Below the pieces are notes generated by a model that saw only the letters and a program-made list of their open reading frames with translations, had not been told where the DNA came from and did not search any database. From NCBI GenBank assembly GCA_937957975.1, contig CALFFK010000093.1:1-32350 (forward strand): 32,350 nt of DNA. The letters run 5' to 3'. This document shows, in pieces, positions 7,939 to 14,591 of this stretch (its first letter is position 1; each line of letters begins with the position of its first letter). Source of the DNA: an uncultured Neomegalonema sp. (GTDB taxonomy: Bacteria; Pseudomonadota; Alphaproteobacteria; Rhodobacterales; Rhodobacteraceae). The position numbers and the translations under genes were made by a program.

Positions 7939-8931
7939 TTATGCGACTGACACCACAACCTTGCCAGTCGCACGACGTTCAGCAAGCAGGGTAAGGGCTT
8001 CCGGCGCGCGGTCGAAGGGGATGATGTCTGACACAAGAGGTTTGATCGTCCCGTTTGCGGCCCAATCCAGCAAACGGGACAGGCTCTCGCACACCGCGTC
8101 AGGGGATTTGGGAAAATAATCGCCCCACCAGAACCCTATGACATCGACATTCTTCACGAGCAGATGATTCGCCTTGAAAACAGGAACATCGCCGCTGGCA
8201 AAACCGAGGGGCAGGACGCGGGCTTCAAAGGCCGTGATGCGCATCATCGCCCTGGAAAGATCGCCGCCAACCGGATCGACGATCACATCCATACGCGCAT
8301 TATCAGTACACTGTAAGACAGTGTCACGCAGGGCATAGCCGGCCAAATCGAAATCAGACGGATCAAGAACGTGTTCCGCCCCCATCCTTCGCGCCGCATC
8401 GTCCTTTTCTTCACCCCGCGCAAGCGCAAAGACACGGGCACCCATCCGCACGCCAATCTCGACCGCCGTGAGGCCGATTCCCCCCCCGGCTCCACCAACA
8501 AGCAGCCATTCTTCCGGCTGAAGACGCGCACGCCGCGCCAGCGCAAGCTCCGACGATCCATAAGCAATGGGGATTGCTGCGGCCACAACGGAGTCCACTC
8601 CCTCCGGCACTACAGCGCAGGTGGAAAGGGGCGCGAGGACAGCCTCTGCCAATCCACCATGGCCACAATATGCAACGACACGGGAACCAACGAGGGCCGA
8701 ATCGCCCCCCTCCCCCACCGCTTCAACGATGCCGCAAACCTCTGCTCCGGGGGCAAAGGGAAAGGGCGGTGTGGACTGATATGTGCCATTCAGCATCAGC
8801 AGGTCCGCAAAATTGATCCCGCAAGTAAGAACACGGATCAGGGCTTCTCCCGCCCCTGGCGCAGGCAAAACCGCTTTTTCGCACGCCAGATCTTCGGGAA
8901 GACCAGGCTGATGAATCGTCCAGTGTTCCAT
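7939..8931 (-). CDS. NADPH:quinone oxidoreductase-like MDR family protein
   Basis: A 330-residue medium-chain dehydrogenase/reductase of the zinc-free quinone oxidoreductase branch. The N-terminal GroES-like domain includes GINFADLLMLNGTYQ and the PFAPGAEVCGIVEAVGEG motif. The Rossmann domain has LLVGGAGGGIGLTAVEIG near residue 145 and ALARGEEKDDAARRMGAEHVLD. Zinc-binding cysteines of alcohol dehydrogenases are missing. VIGFWWGDYF near residue 270 and the C-terminal RRATGKVVV motif fit acyl-CoA-linked or quinone-reducing relatives. The ATG at 8931 is back to back with the J-domain gene region. Substrate unknown. Confidence 0.88.
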   Translation of the reverse strand: MEHWTIHQPGLPEDLACEKAVLPAPGAGEALIRVLTCGINFADLLMLNGTYQSTPPFPFAPGAEVCGIVEAVGEGGDSALVGSRVVAYCGHGGLAEAVLAPLSTCAVVPEGVDSVVAAAIPIAYGSSELALARRARLQPEEWLLVGGAGGGIGLTAVEIGVRMGARVFALARGEEKDDAARRMGAEHVLDPSDFDLAGYALRDTVLQCTDNARMDVIVDPVGGDLSRAMMRITAFEARVLPLGFASGDVPVFKANHLLVKNVDVIGFWWGDYFPKSPDAVCESLSRLLDWAANGTIKPLVSDIIPFDRAPEALTLLAERRATGKVVVSVA

Positions 8932-8993
8932 ACGTATGAAATCTCTACAGTTTCAAAGCAAACCGGACGTTTACCATTCCGGCTTAATATATC

Positions 8994-9017
8994 GCACCGG
9001 GGAGCGAATCCCGGTGC
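8994..9017 (+). promoter_or_regulatory. Leader hairpin before the J-domain gene
   Basis: GCACCGGG (8994-9001) and CCCGGTGC (9010-9017) form a perfect 8-bp stem with an 8-base loop, ending 14 bases before the ATG at 9032. A structured leader here supports the downstream start of the J-domain protein. It could affect its translation. Confidence 0.45.
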
Positions 9018-9031
9018 TATTAGAGAACCAG

Positions 9032-9616
9032 ATGTCCGCGAGCAACTACAAGAGAGCGACAAAGAAATACGCTGCGCGGATCGATCACATTGATGGCGAT
9101 ACCTCAAAGGGATTCGTACTTGTGCCGGTCGGGACAGATTTCGTGACAACAATCACGCAGGCCAGCGGGTTCCTCAGTTTTGAAACCGATGATGGCGAAG
9201 AGACCTATCTGAGTCTTCATTCCGTGAAACGCATCACGGAACTTATCAATGAAAATTCCCGTCAGCGTCAGGCAGAAGATGCCCGCGCCGCTGAGGAAAA
9301 GGCCAAAGCGCAAGCCAAAGCGGACAAGGAAGCCGAGACAAATCAAAAGAAAGCCGATCCACGCGACCGCTCCGGCGAACGGACCTCGCCCTTTACCCGC
9401 AATGAGGAATTCGAAGCGCTCGACATACTCGGCCTTGGGGAATACGCAACAAGCGACGAGATACAGGGGACATATCGTCGTCTCGTAAAACTGTATCATC
9501 CTGACCGACTGCGTGGCCTTGGCGTCTCGGATAAAAAAATTGCTTATGCAGCGGAACGGCTGGCCGAAATCAACAATGCCTATAAATTGCTGTCCAAGGT
9601 CGCGAAAGCAGCCTGA
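9032..9616 (+). CDS. Protein with a C-terminal J domain
   Basis: A DnaJ-type co-chaperone that should stimulate an Hsp70 (DnaK) ATPase through its J domain. From the ATG at 9032 it has 194 residues. Residues 1-80 form an unrecognised alpha/beta part with VLVPVGTDFVTTI and FLSFETDDGEETYLSLHSVKRI. About 85-120 is a highly charged Ala/Lys/Glu helix, probably a coiled coil. The J domain is about 128-190, with ALDILGLGEYATSDEI, the HPD tripeptide in LYHPDRL, and AERLAEINNAYKLL. An upstream in-frame ATG at 8936 would add 32 residues but leaves only 4 bases to the divergent gene and runs through a strong hairpin, so 9032 is preferred. Zinc-finger and C-terminal substrate domains of DnaJ are absent. 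A J-domain gene next to fabI is a familiar alphaproteobacterial arrangement. Confidence 0.82.
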   Translation: MSASNYKRATKKYAARIDHIDGDTSKGFVLVPVGTDFVTTITQASGFLSFETDDGEETYLSLHSVKRITELINENSRQRQAEDARAAEEKAKAQAKADKEAETNQKKADPRDRSGERTSPFTRNEEFEALDILGLGEYATSDEIQGTYRRLVKLYHPDRLRGLGVSDKKIAYAAERLAEINNAYKLLSKVAKAA

Positions 9617-9735
9617 TCCACGCGTTGACCCTGTTATCCCAACGTGTAGAGTAAACTCCACATTGTCCGGCAATCCCGGATACGGCACATGCGGCGCGGC
9701 CACACGGCTCATCCGCCCGATACGGATTTCACTAA

Positions 9736-10548
9736 ATGACAGCTCCAGTACAGCTTATGAACGGCAAGCGCGGCCTCATCATGGGGGTCGCGAATAATCG
9801 TTCGATCGCTTGGGCCATCGCAAAGCAATGTGCGGATCATGGAGCGGAACTCGCTTTCACATTTCAGGGTGATGCGCTCAAGAAACGCGTGGAACCGCTG
9901 GCCGCGAGCGTTGGGGCAAAACACGTATTACCCTGCGATGTAACCGATAGTGCCTCGATGGATGCGGTTTTCGATACCCTGGAAAAAGACTGGGGCCGCC
10001 TCGATTTCGTGGTCCATGCCATCGCATTCTCTGACAAGGCCGAATTGACGGGCCGTTATGTCGATACGTCTGCGGACAATTTCGACCGGACGATGAGCAT
10101 CTCCTGTTACAGCTTCACGGCGGTCGCCCAGCGGGCCGAAAAACTGATGGCCGATGGTGGCAGCCTGCTGACGCTGACCTATTACGGTGCCGAACGGGTG
10201 ATGCCTCACTACAATGTGATGGGTGTCGCAAAGGCTGCATTGGAGGCCAGCGTGCGGTATCTTGCCATGGATCTTGGCAAACAGAATATCCGTGTGAACA
10301 GCCTTTCCGCCGGACCGATGAAAACGCTCGCCGCTTCGGGCATTGGTGACTTCAGATATATCCTGAAATGGAACGAGTTTAATTCGCCACTACGCCGCAA
10401 TGTCAGTCAGGACGATATCGGTGGAGCCGGCCTTTATCTCGTGAGCGACCTGAGTTCGGGCGTGACCGGCGAAACGCACCATGTCGATTGCGGTTATCAT
10501 ATCGTCGGCATGAAAGCCGAGGATGCGCCGGATATATCAACGATCTGA
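9736..10548 (+). CDS. fabI: Enoyl-[acyl-carrier-protein] reductase (NADH)
   Basis: This enzyme catalyses the last reduction step of each fatty-acid elongation cycle, turning trans-2-enoyl-ACP into acyl-ACP with NADH. It is a short-chain dehydrogenase/reductase of 270 residues, the usual FabI length. The cofactor-binding start reads GLIMGVANNRSIAWAIA. The active-site residues match E. coli FabI: Tyr149 in LTYYGAER (E. coli Tyr146), Tyr159 in HYNVMG (Tyr156) and Lys166 (Lys163). VNSLSAGPMKTLAASGI near residue 200 is the substrate-loop signature. No strong ribosome-binding site precedes the ATG at 9736; a second ATG at 9757 is less likely by homology. Its stop overlaps the next small gene (TGATG). 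Confidence 0.95.
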   Translation: MTAPVQLMNGKRGLIMGVANNRSIAWAIAKQCADHGAELAFTFQGDALKKRVEPLAASVGAKHVLPCDVTDSASMDAVFDTLEKDWGRLDFVVHAIAFSDKAELTGRYVDTSADNFDRTMSISCYSFTAVAQRAEKLMADGGSLLTLTYYGAERVMPHYNVMGVAKAALEASVRYLAMDLGKQNIRVNSLSAGPMKTLAASGIGDFRYILKWNEFNSPLRRNVSQDDIGGAGLYLVSDLSSGVTGETHHVDCGYHIVGMKAEDAPDISTI

Positions 10549-10817
10549 TGCGCTCCGATGAGATCGCGGCGCTGCTGGATGCCGGCAACCATGATGCAGC
10601 AGGGCGGGCGCTTGATAAGGCTCTGACACATCTGCATGGATCGGGTGAGACACGCGAACTATGCGCACTTCATCAACTGGCCCTGCGATATTGGCAGGAT
10701 GATGCAGAGCAGACTGCTTTCCATTGCACACATGCTTACATCTACGCGCTGGAGGCTGGCGATGAGGTGACGACACGCGCACTACATGCGGCATTGGCGG
10801 AACAAGGAAGAATATGA
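10548..10817 (+). CDS. Small uncharacterised protein coupled to fabI
   Basis: An 89-residue soluble, mostly helical protein that I do not recognise. It starts at the ATG of a TGATG overlap with the fabI stop, so it is translationally coupled. The sequence has two helix-like blocks: DEIAALLDAGNHDAAGRALD, and LCALHQLALRYWQDDAEQTAFHCTHAYIYALEAGD. Alternating small and aromatic residues suggest a TPR-like helical repeat. There is no signal peptide and no metal motif. It ends 38 bases before the convergent LysR gene. Coupling to fabI hints at a role tied to fatty-acid synthesis, or simply co-expression. The ORF is supported by the tight junction and good codon use. Confidence 0.7.
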   Translation: MRSDEIAALLDAGNHDAAGRALDKALTHLHGSGETRELCALHQLALRYWQDDAEQTAFHCTHAYIYALEAGDEVTTRALHAALAEQGRI

Positions 10818-10854
10818 TTGCGCGCAACGTGATCGCGCTCTCCCCTTACCTAAA

Positions 10855-11709
10855 CTACGCCGCGAAGGCATCCTTGACGTAACGCGATAATTCCTTGGCC
10901 AGACCGGCATTCTGGGTGTCTCTCGCGCAATAGAGATTACAGGAAATCTGCGGTAGGGTCGGCAGCTTCGCGCTGCCTGGTACCGGCGCAATCTTCACGG
11001 CATCCCCACATCCAACCAGGGTCGTTACGCACATATCCGCGCTGGTTGCGGCAAGGGCGGCATCATCGTTATCGGTAATAACGCCGTTTTCCCATCCAAT
11101 GCCCGCCTCCTCCATCGCGCGGATCGTGATAGGGCGAAATGAACAATGGGAAGCGGACGCAAAGCGCAGGGGGCGCTGTGTATAGGCTCGCCCGTTAATA
11201 GCCCCGTACCAGAGCAAGGGCAGCTCGTTAATCGTCTCGGCATCGGGATCGGGGTGATCTTCGGTCGTGACGATCACATCCAGCTTGCCTGCCCGAAAAT
11301 CGGCCAGAAGAGTGGTCGTATAGGAACTGACAAAACGGACATGCACGCGCGGAAAATCGTTGTCGAACCGGCGCAGCACCGTTGGCCCATGCGGGTAGAT
11401 CAGGTCGCAAGGAAGACCCAGAGACACCTCGCCCTCGAATTGCGGAGCGACCATGCGCTCCACCGCAGCATCATTCAGGCCAACAATCTTGCGAGCATAT
11501 GTGGCGAGTTGCTCCCCCTCCGCCGTCGGCGTGACACCCCGTCCGCTACGATTCAGGAGTGACAGATCCAGAGCATCCTCCAATCGCTTGATCTGCATGG
11601 ATACCGCCGACTGGGTCAGGTGAAGCCGGTTCGCGGCCCGTGTAACGCCACCTGCGTCGATGACCGCCAACAGACTGCGAAGTGTTGCGACATCAAGATT
11701 ACGGTACAT
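10855..11709 (-). CDS. LysR family transcriptional regulator
   Basis: A DNA-binding transcription factor of 284 residues. The winged helix-turn-helix occupies about residues 4-62, with VIDAGGVTRAANRLHLTQSAV and the recognition helix SMQIKRLEDAL. The rest is the periplasmic-binding-protein-like effector domain, with VSLGLPCDLIYP near residue 95 and a Thr/Asp-rich stretch DVIVTTEDHPDP. The ATG at 11709 opens onto a 131-base region shared with the divergent DUF1127 gene, the classic layout for a LysR protein that controls its neighbour and itself. A GTGAT-N7-ATCAC palindrome lies 22 bases upstream of the start. The effector and further targets are unknown. Confidence 0.92.
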   Translation of the reverse strand: MYRNLDVATLRSLLAVIDAGGVTRAANRLHLTQSAVSMQIKRLEDALDLSLLNRSGRGVTPTAEGEQLATYARKIVGLNDAAVERMVAPQFEGEVSLGLPCDLIYPHGPTVLRRFDNDFPRVHVRFVSSYTTTLLADFRAGKLDVIVTTEDHPDPDAETINELPLLWYGAINGRAYTQRPLRFASASHCSFRPITIRAMEEAGIGWENGVITDNDDAALAATSADMCVTTLVGCGDAVKIAPVPGSAKLPTLPQISCNLYCARDTQNAGLAKELSRYVKDAFAA

Positions 11710-11730
11710 GGGGCACTTCCATCTCTTATC

Positions 11731-11747
11731 GTGATGTATTTAATCAC
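11731..11747. promoter_or_regulatory. Candidate LysR operator palindrome
   Basis: GTGAT (11731-11735) and ATCAC (11743-11747) flank an AT-rich 7-base centre, giving a 17-base dyad in the divergent LysR/DUF1127 promoter region. LysR sites are AT-rich interrupted dyads of similar size, so this is a reasonable candidate operator. Its spacing is longer than the textbook T-N11-A core. Confidence 0.45.
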
Positions 11748-11840
11748 ATCAATTCGTTTCCATTATGATTGATCGCAACCCATAGTCATTCCGTCAAGTG
11801 ATGAACACGACGCAATTCATTCTAATTCGTGGAGGAAAAC

Positions 11841-12038
11841 ATGTCTTTTCGTGATAACTGGTTCACTGCGATCCTTTGGAAGGCCGCGCATGGTGGTGTT
11901 GATCGTTACGCAATTGCGCGGGAACGCGCACGCTTGCGTGAAATGAGCGAAACGGAATTATCGGACATCGGAATTTCACGGCGCGAGGCCATTGATGAAT
12001 CGATGCGGCCCTTTTGGCAGGGAAGGCGTTGTCACTGA
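11841..12038 (+). CDS. DUF1127 domain small protein
   Basis: A 65-residue basic protein of the DUF1127 (YjiS-like) type. Short members of this family in alphaproteobacteria have been linked to RNA handling and to phosphate or carbon metabolism, but the function of this one is unknown. The signature is the arginine-rich helix followed by LREMSETELSDIGISRREA. The ATG at 11841 is preceded by a strong GGAGGA at 11831-11836; the upstream in-frame GTG at 11829 overlaps that site and is rejected. It is divergent from the LysR gene, which probably regulates it. The tail RPFWQGRRCH is short and uncharacterised. Confidence 0.88.
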   Translation: MSFRDNWFTAILWKAAHGGVDRYAIARERARLREMSETELSDIGISRREAIDESMRPFWQGRRCH

Positions 12039-12133
12039 GTCAGATATAAACCTGTGAGTGTGGCCTATAACTTGAAAAGATCACCCCAATAAGATTTTAA
12101 TGTTCTGATATGGGACATAACGGGGATAGAACC

Positions 12134-13132
12134 ATGAATTTTCGGATCATAAGAAAACAGGTCACGTCCTTATCTATTGCAGGAGCCTCGCGTAAATTCC
12201 GTTCTTTCGGCTTTGGAACAGCGATCTGTGCATTGATCGGCACTACCGTATTTGCACAGACAACCAACGATTTCATGGACCCCCTAAATGACGAGCGGGT
12301 CCGAATTGAACAACGCAAAGCCGCTCCCACCAGCTCTCCGGCCGCTCGCGAAAAGCCCGCCCGACCCACCAACGCCACGACACCTGAAAGAAGGTCCGAG
12401 AGCCTGCTCGCCCGCGCCCGTGACAATACGACTTCGGGGGCGGCGGCAGCGCAGGATCGTGCGACGGGATTCTGGGCAAAGATGCGCAACGCCCTTTCTG
12501 ATGTCTCGGCAAGCCTTGGACTGCCGACATTGGGATTGCTTGGCATTCTCGGTTTTCTGCTTGCCGGTCTGGCCACGTTGGTTGGCTGGACCCTGTTCCG
12601 GGGCAAGGGGAGATCTAAAATCAGTCGGAAGGAATCCGACATCTACGCCTCAACCGGTCAATCAACGCAACGGCGTCAATTGGGGGACGCCATTCCCTTC
12701 GCGGCATCGACTGATGTGAAACCAAAGTTCGAAGAGACGATGCCCGAAGATTTCGATACGATCTTCGAGGAAGAACGCTCCGCTGCTCCCACCCCACAGA
12801 AAAGCACCGATTCTTCGGCCTGGCGCAAACCGAACCTTGATCGTTTACGCGCGTCCATCAAGGCAGACTGGAAAGCCGACAAGGTGCGGTCCAGCGCAGA
12901 AAGCGAAGAACCCGCGCGCGCCATGACCTCCACATCGACCACAGATACTGATCAGTCGGTTTCCCACTTCAATGACGAACAGGACGGTTGGGAAAAATGG
13001 GACGAGCAGGTCAAGCCTGATGATGACCCCTGGGGTGAAACCCTGACGACAGGCGATGACACCGCGTCCCAGCAAGACGATGCAGCCATCCAGCGGATTC
13101 GGGCCTTGCGGGAATCCCTTCGGGCATCCTGA
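12134..13132 (+). CDS. Uncharacterised exported/membrane protein with acidic low-complexity tail
   Basis: I do not recognise this 332-residue protein. It has a long basic N-region, then a hydrophobic stretch AICALIGTTVFA with a plausible signal cleavage after FAQ near residue 42. A Ser/Ala/Pro/Arg-rich linker covers about 50-110. One clear transmembrane helix lies near 135-160, beginning LPTLGLLGILGFLLAG and followed by RGKGRSK, which suggests the C-terminal half is cytoplasmic. The last 170 residues are polar and probably disordered, rich in Asp, Glu, Ser and Thr, with repeated Trp-Asp/Glu elements such as GWEKWDEQ and DDDPWGE. It ends in a short helix AIQRIRALRESLRAS. The ATG at 12134 is preferred over 12110 because GGGGAT lies close upstream. 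Partners cannot be inferred from the neighbours. Confidence 0.75.
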   Translation: MNFRIIRKQVTSLSIAGASRKFRSFGFGTAICALIGTTVFAQTTNDFMDPLNDERVRIEQRKAAPTSSPAAREKPARPTNATTPERRSESLLARARDNTTSGAAAAQDRATGFWAKMRNALSDVSASLGLPTLGLLGILGFLLAGLATLVGWTLFRGKGRSKISRKESDIYASTGQSTQRRQLGDAIPFAASTDVKPKFEETMPEDFDTIFEEERSAAPTPQKSTDSSAWRKPNLDRLRASIKADWKADKVRSSAESEEPARAMTSTSTTDTDQSVSHFNDEQDGWEKWDEQVKPDDDPWGETLTTGDDTASQQDDAAIQRIRALRESLRAS

Positions 13133-13161
13133 AACCACCGGCTTTCACAGCAGCATCGCCT

Positions 13162-13194
13162 CCGCAAATACCAGACGCCAAACGGGTATTGCGG
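13162..13194. terminator. Bulged hairpin after the 332-residue protein gene
   Basis: CCGCAAATACC (13162-13172) pairs with GGTATTGCGG (13185-13194), leaving one bulged A and a 12-base loop. It lies 30 bases after the stop of the upstream gene. There is no T-run, so a terminator role is only possible. Confidence 0.35.
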
Positions 13195-13245
13195 TAAATC
13201 GAACACAATCCGCAAGCTGTTCGGACATTCGAGACCCTGTTCGGC

Positions 13246-13272
13246 GCTGGCATAAACAAGGATTATGCCAGC
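13246..13272. repeat. Perfect 10-bp inverted repeat
   Basis: GCTGGCATAA (13246-13255) and TTATGCCAGC (13263-13272) form a perfect stem around the 7-base loop ACAAGGA. It sits 200 bases before the TAXI gene. No T-run follows. The purine-rich loop could be a protein- or RNA-binding element. Confidence 0.5.
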
Positions 13273-13388
13273 AACTAACGGACGAGGCGTAGCCCGCGTC
13301 ATATCAAAACGTAAACACCACTGGAACCTGACAACAATTGCACATCAGAAAGTCCATCACGCTTTACACCCTTTCTTCCGATTGTCTG

Positions 13389-13416
13389 TTGACGCGACGA
13401 TGTCGCCCTTTAGGCT
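13389..13416 (+). promoter_or_regulatory. Candidate promoter of the TAXI gene
   Basis: TTGACG (13389-13394) is a good -35 hexamer. Sixteen bases downstream, TAGGCT (13411-13416) is a weak -10. The pair lies 59 bases before the ATG of the TAXI binding-protein gene. Weak -10 boxes with strong TTGAC are common in Rhodobacterales. Confidence 0.35.
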
Positions 13417-13474
13417 GCATTAGTTCGCCACAGAGACGGCAAAACGATCAACGACAATTCGGGAGACAGTCGAT

Positions 13475-14488
13475 ATGAGCATGATGAAGAAAATCACGGG
13501 CGGTGCGCTTGCCGCTGCCGTGCTGCTCGCCGGGGTGGCGACAGCGCAGGAAATGAAGTTCTTCCGTATCGGTACGGGTGGTGCTGGCGGCACATATTTC
13601 CCCATTGGTGGAGCGATTGCCAACGCGATTTCCAACCCTCCCGGTTCGCGCGAATGCGACAATGGCGGTTCCTGTGGTGTTCCCGGCCTTGTGGCCATCG
13701 CTCAATCGACCAACGCTTCAGCCCATAACGTGACCGCGATTCAGGCCGGTCAGATGGAAGCGGGCCTGACGGGCGCAGCAACGCTCTACTTCGCTTACCA
13801 CGGCGAGGAAAAGTTCAAGGACAACGCCAAACCGGACCTGCGCGTTATCGCCAATCTCTTCCCGGAAGATCTGCACCTCGTGCTGCCAAAGGGCGCGAAA
13901 CTCGATGGCCTGAAAGACCTTGCTGGCAAGCGAGTGGGTATCGCACAGGCCGGTTCAGGAACGCAAATCGCGGTGGAGCTGATCCTTGAAGCCCACGGCC
14001 TGACCCGCGATGATTACGATGAAGCGGAGCTTAACAACTCCCAGAGTGCCGAACGTCTGGCCGATGGACAGCTTGATGCGTATTTCTATGCTGCTGGTAC
14101 GCCGGTTGCTGCAATGATCCAGCTCGACAACACAAAGGGCATGGAACTCTATTCGTTCACCGATGAAGAGATTACCGCCGGTAACAAGCGGGTTCCCTAT
14201 TACATCCGTTCGAAAATTCCGGCGGGTACGTATCCGGGCGTCGATTATGATGTGGATACCCTTGCAGTCAGTGGCATCCTTGCGACAAGCGCGAAACAGG
14301 ATGACGAACTGATCTACGAGATCACCAAGGCACTGTGGAACAAGAATACCCGCAAGCTGCTCGACAATGGCCACGCCAAAGGCAAGGTAATCACGGCTGA
14401 TACGGCTCTTGATGGTATTGCGGAACTTAACGTACCGCTGCATCCGGGTGCGGAAAAGTTCTATAAGGAAGCGGGTCTGCTGAAGTAA
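13475..14488 (+). CDS. TAXI family TRAP transporter solute-binding subunit
   Basis: A periplasmic binding protein that delivers a solute to a TRAP permease, 337 residues. The signal peptide begins MSMMKKITGGALAAAVLLAG and is cleaved near TAQ (about residue 25). The mature N-terminus has the TAXI hallmark FRIGTGGAGGTYFPIGGAIANAI-like segment, followed by an insertion with two cysteines (SRECDNGGSCG) that may form a disulfide. QAGQMEAGLTGAATLYFAY and GKRVGIAQAGSGTQIAVELIL are typical of the family. The ATG at 13475 follows GGGAGA at 13461-13466; ATGs at 13481 and 13484 are also possible. The permease gene follows after two hairpins. TAXI proteins of this type bind small organic acids or amino acids; the ligand here is unknown. 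Confidence 0.92.
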   Translation: MSMMKKITGGALAAAVLLAGVATAQEMKFFRIGTGGAGGTYFPIGGAIANAISNPPGSRECDNGGSCGVPGLVAIAQSTNASAHNVTAIQAGQMEAGLTGAATLYFAYHGEEKFKDNAKPDLRVIANLFPEDLHLVLPKGAKLDGLKDLAGKRVGIAQAGSGTQIAVELILEAHGLTRDDYDEAELNNSQSAERLADGQLDAYFYAAGTPVAAMIQLDNTKGMELYSFTDEEITAGNKRVPYYIRSKIPAGTYPGVDYDVDTLAVSGILATSAKQDDELIYEITKALWNKNTRKLLDNGHAKGKVITADTALDGIAELNVPLHPGAEKFYKEAGLLK

Positions 14489-14503
14489 GCAAACCGCAGG
14501 TCG

Positions 14504-14521
14504 TACCCGCAGAAACGGGTA
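14504..14521 (+). terminator. First hairpin between TAXI and permease genes
   Basis: TACCCG (14504-14509) pairs perfectly with CGGGTA (14516-14521) around a CAGAAA loop, and TTTCTC follows directly. This short hairpin lies 15 bases after the binding-protein stop. It could act as a partial terminator or an mRNA 3'-end stabiliser. Confidence 0.5.
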
Positions 14522-14539
14522 TTTCTCACATTCGGAGAG

Positions 14540-14567
14540 ACCCCCGCATATGCGGGGGTGACATTTT
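14540..14567 (+). terminator. 20-base perfect palindrome with T-run between TAXI and permease genes
   Basis: ACCCCCGCAT directly followed by ATGCGGGGGT (14540-14559) is a perfect palindrome, and ATTTTT follows within a few bases. The structure looks like a strong intrinsic terminator or attenuator. Placed between the binding-protein and permease genes, it would give more binding protein than permease, as is common for transporter operons. Confidence 0.65.
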
Positions 14568-14591
14568 TCCCTTTATGATCGCGAGTCTTGC

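Larger units (their letters stand above)
13133..13474. other. Intergenic region with two hairpins before the TAXI/TRAP genes
   Basis: No gene is seen in this 342-base stretch. It carries a bulged hairpin at 13162-13194, a perfect 10-bp hairpin at 13246-13272 and a 5-bp dyad GCGAC-GAT-GTCGC at 13394-13406. A candidate -35/-10 pair lies at 13389-13416. The first hairpins could end transcription of the upstream gene without a T-run, or belong to a small RNA or a long 5' leader. Confidence 0.55.

Noticed and set aside
8936-9031. N-terminal extension of the J-domain protein from ATG 8936
   Set aside because: It would leave only 4 bases to the divergent gene, has no ribosome-binding site and crosses an 8-bp hairpin.
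14540-14559. CRISPR repeat-like palindrome
   Set aside because: It resembles a type I-E repeat hairpin, but there is no second copy at spacer distance and no cas gene, so it is not called a CRISPR array.
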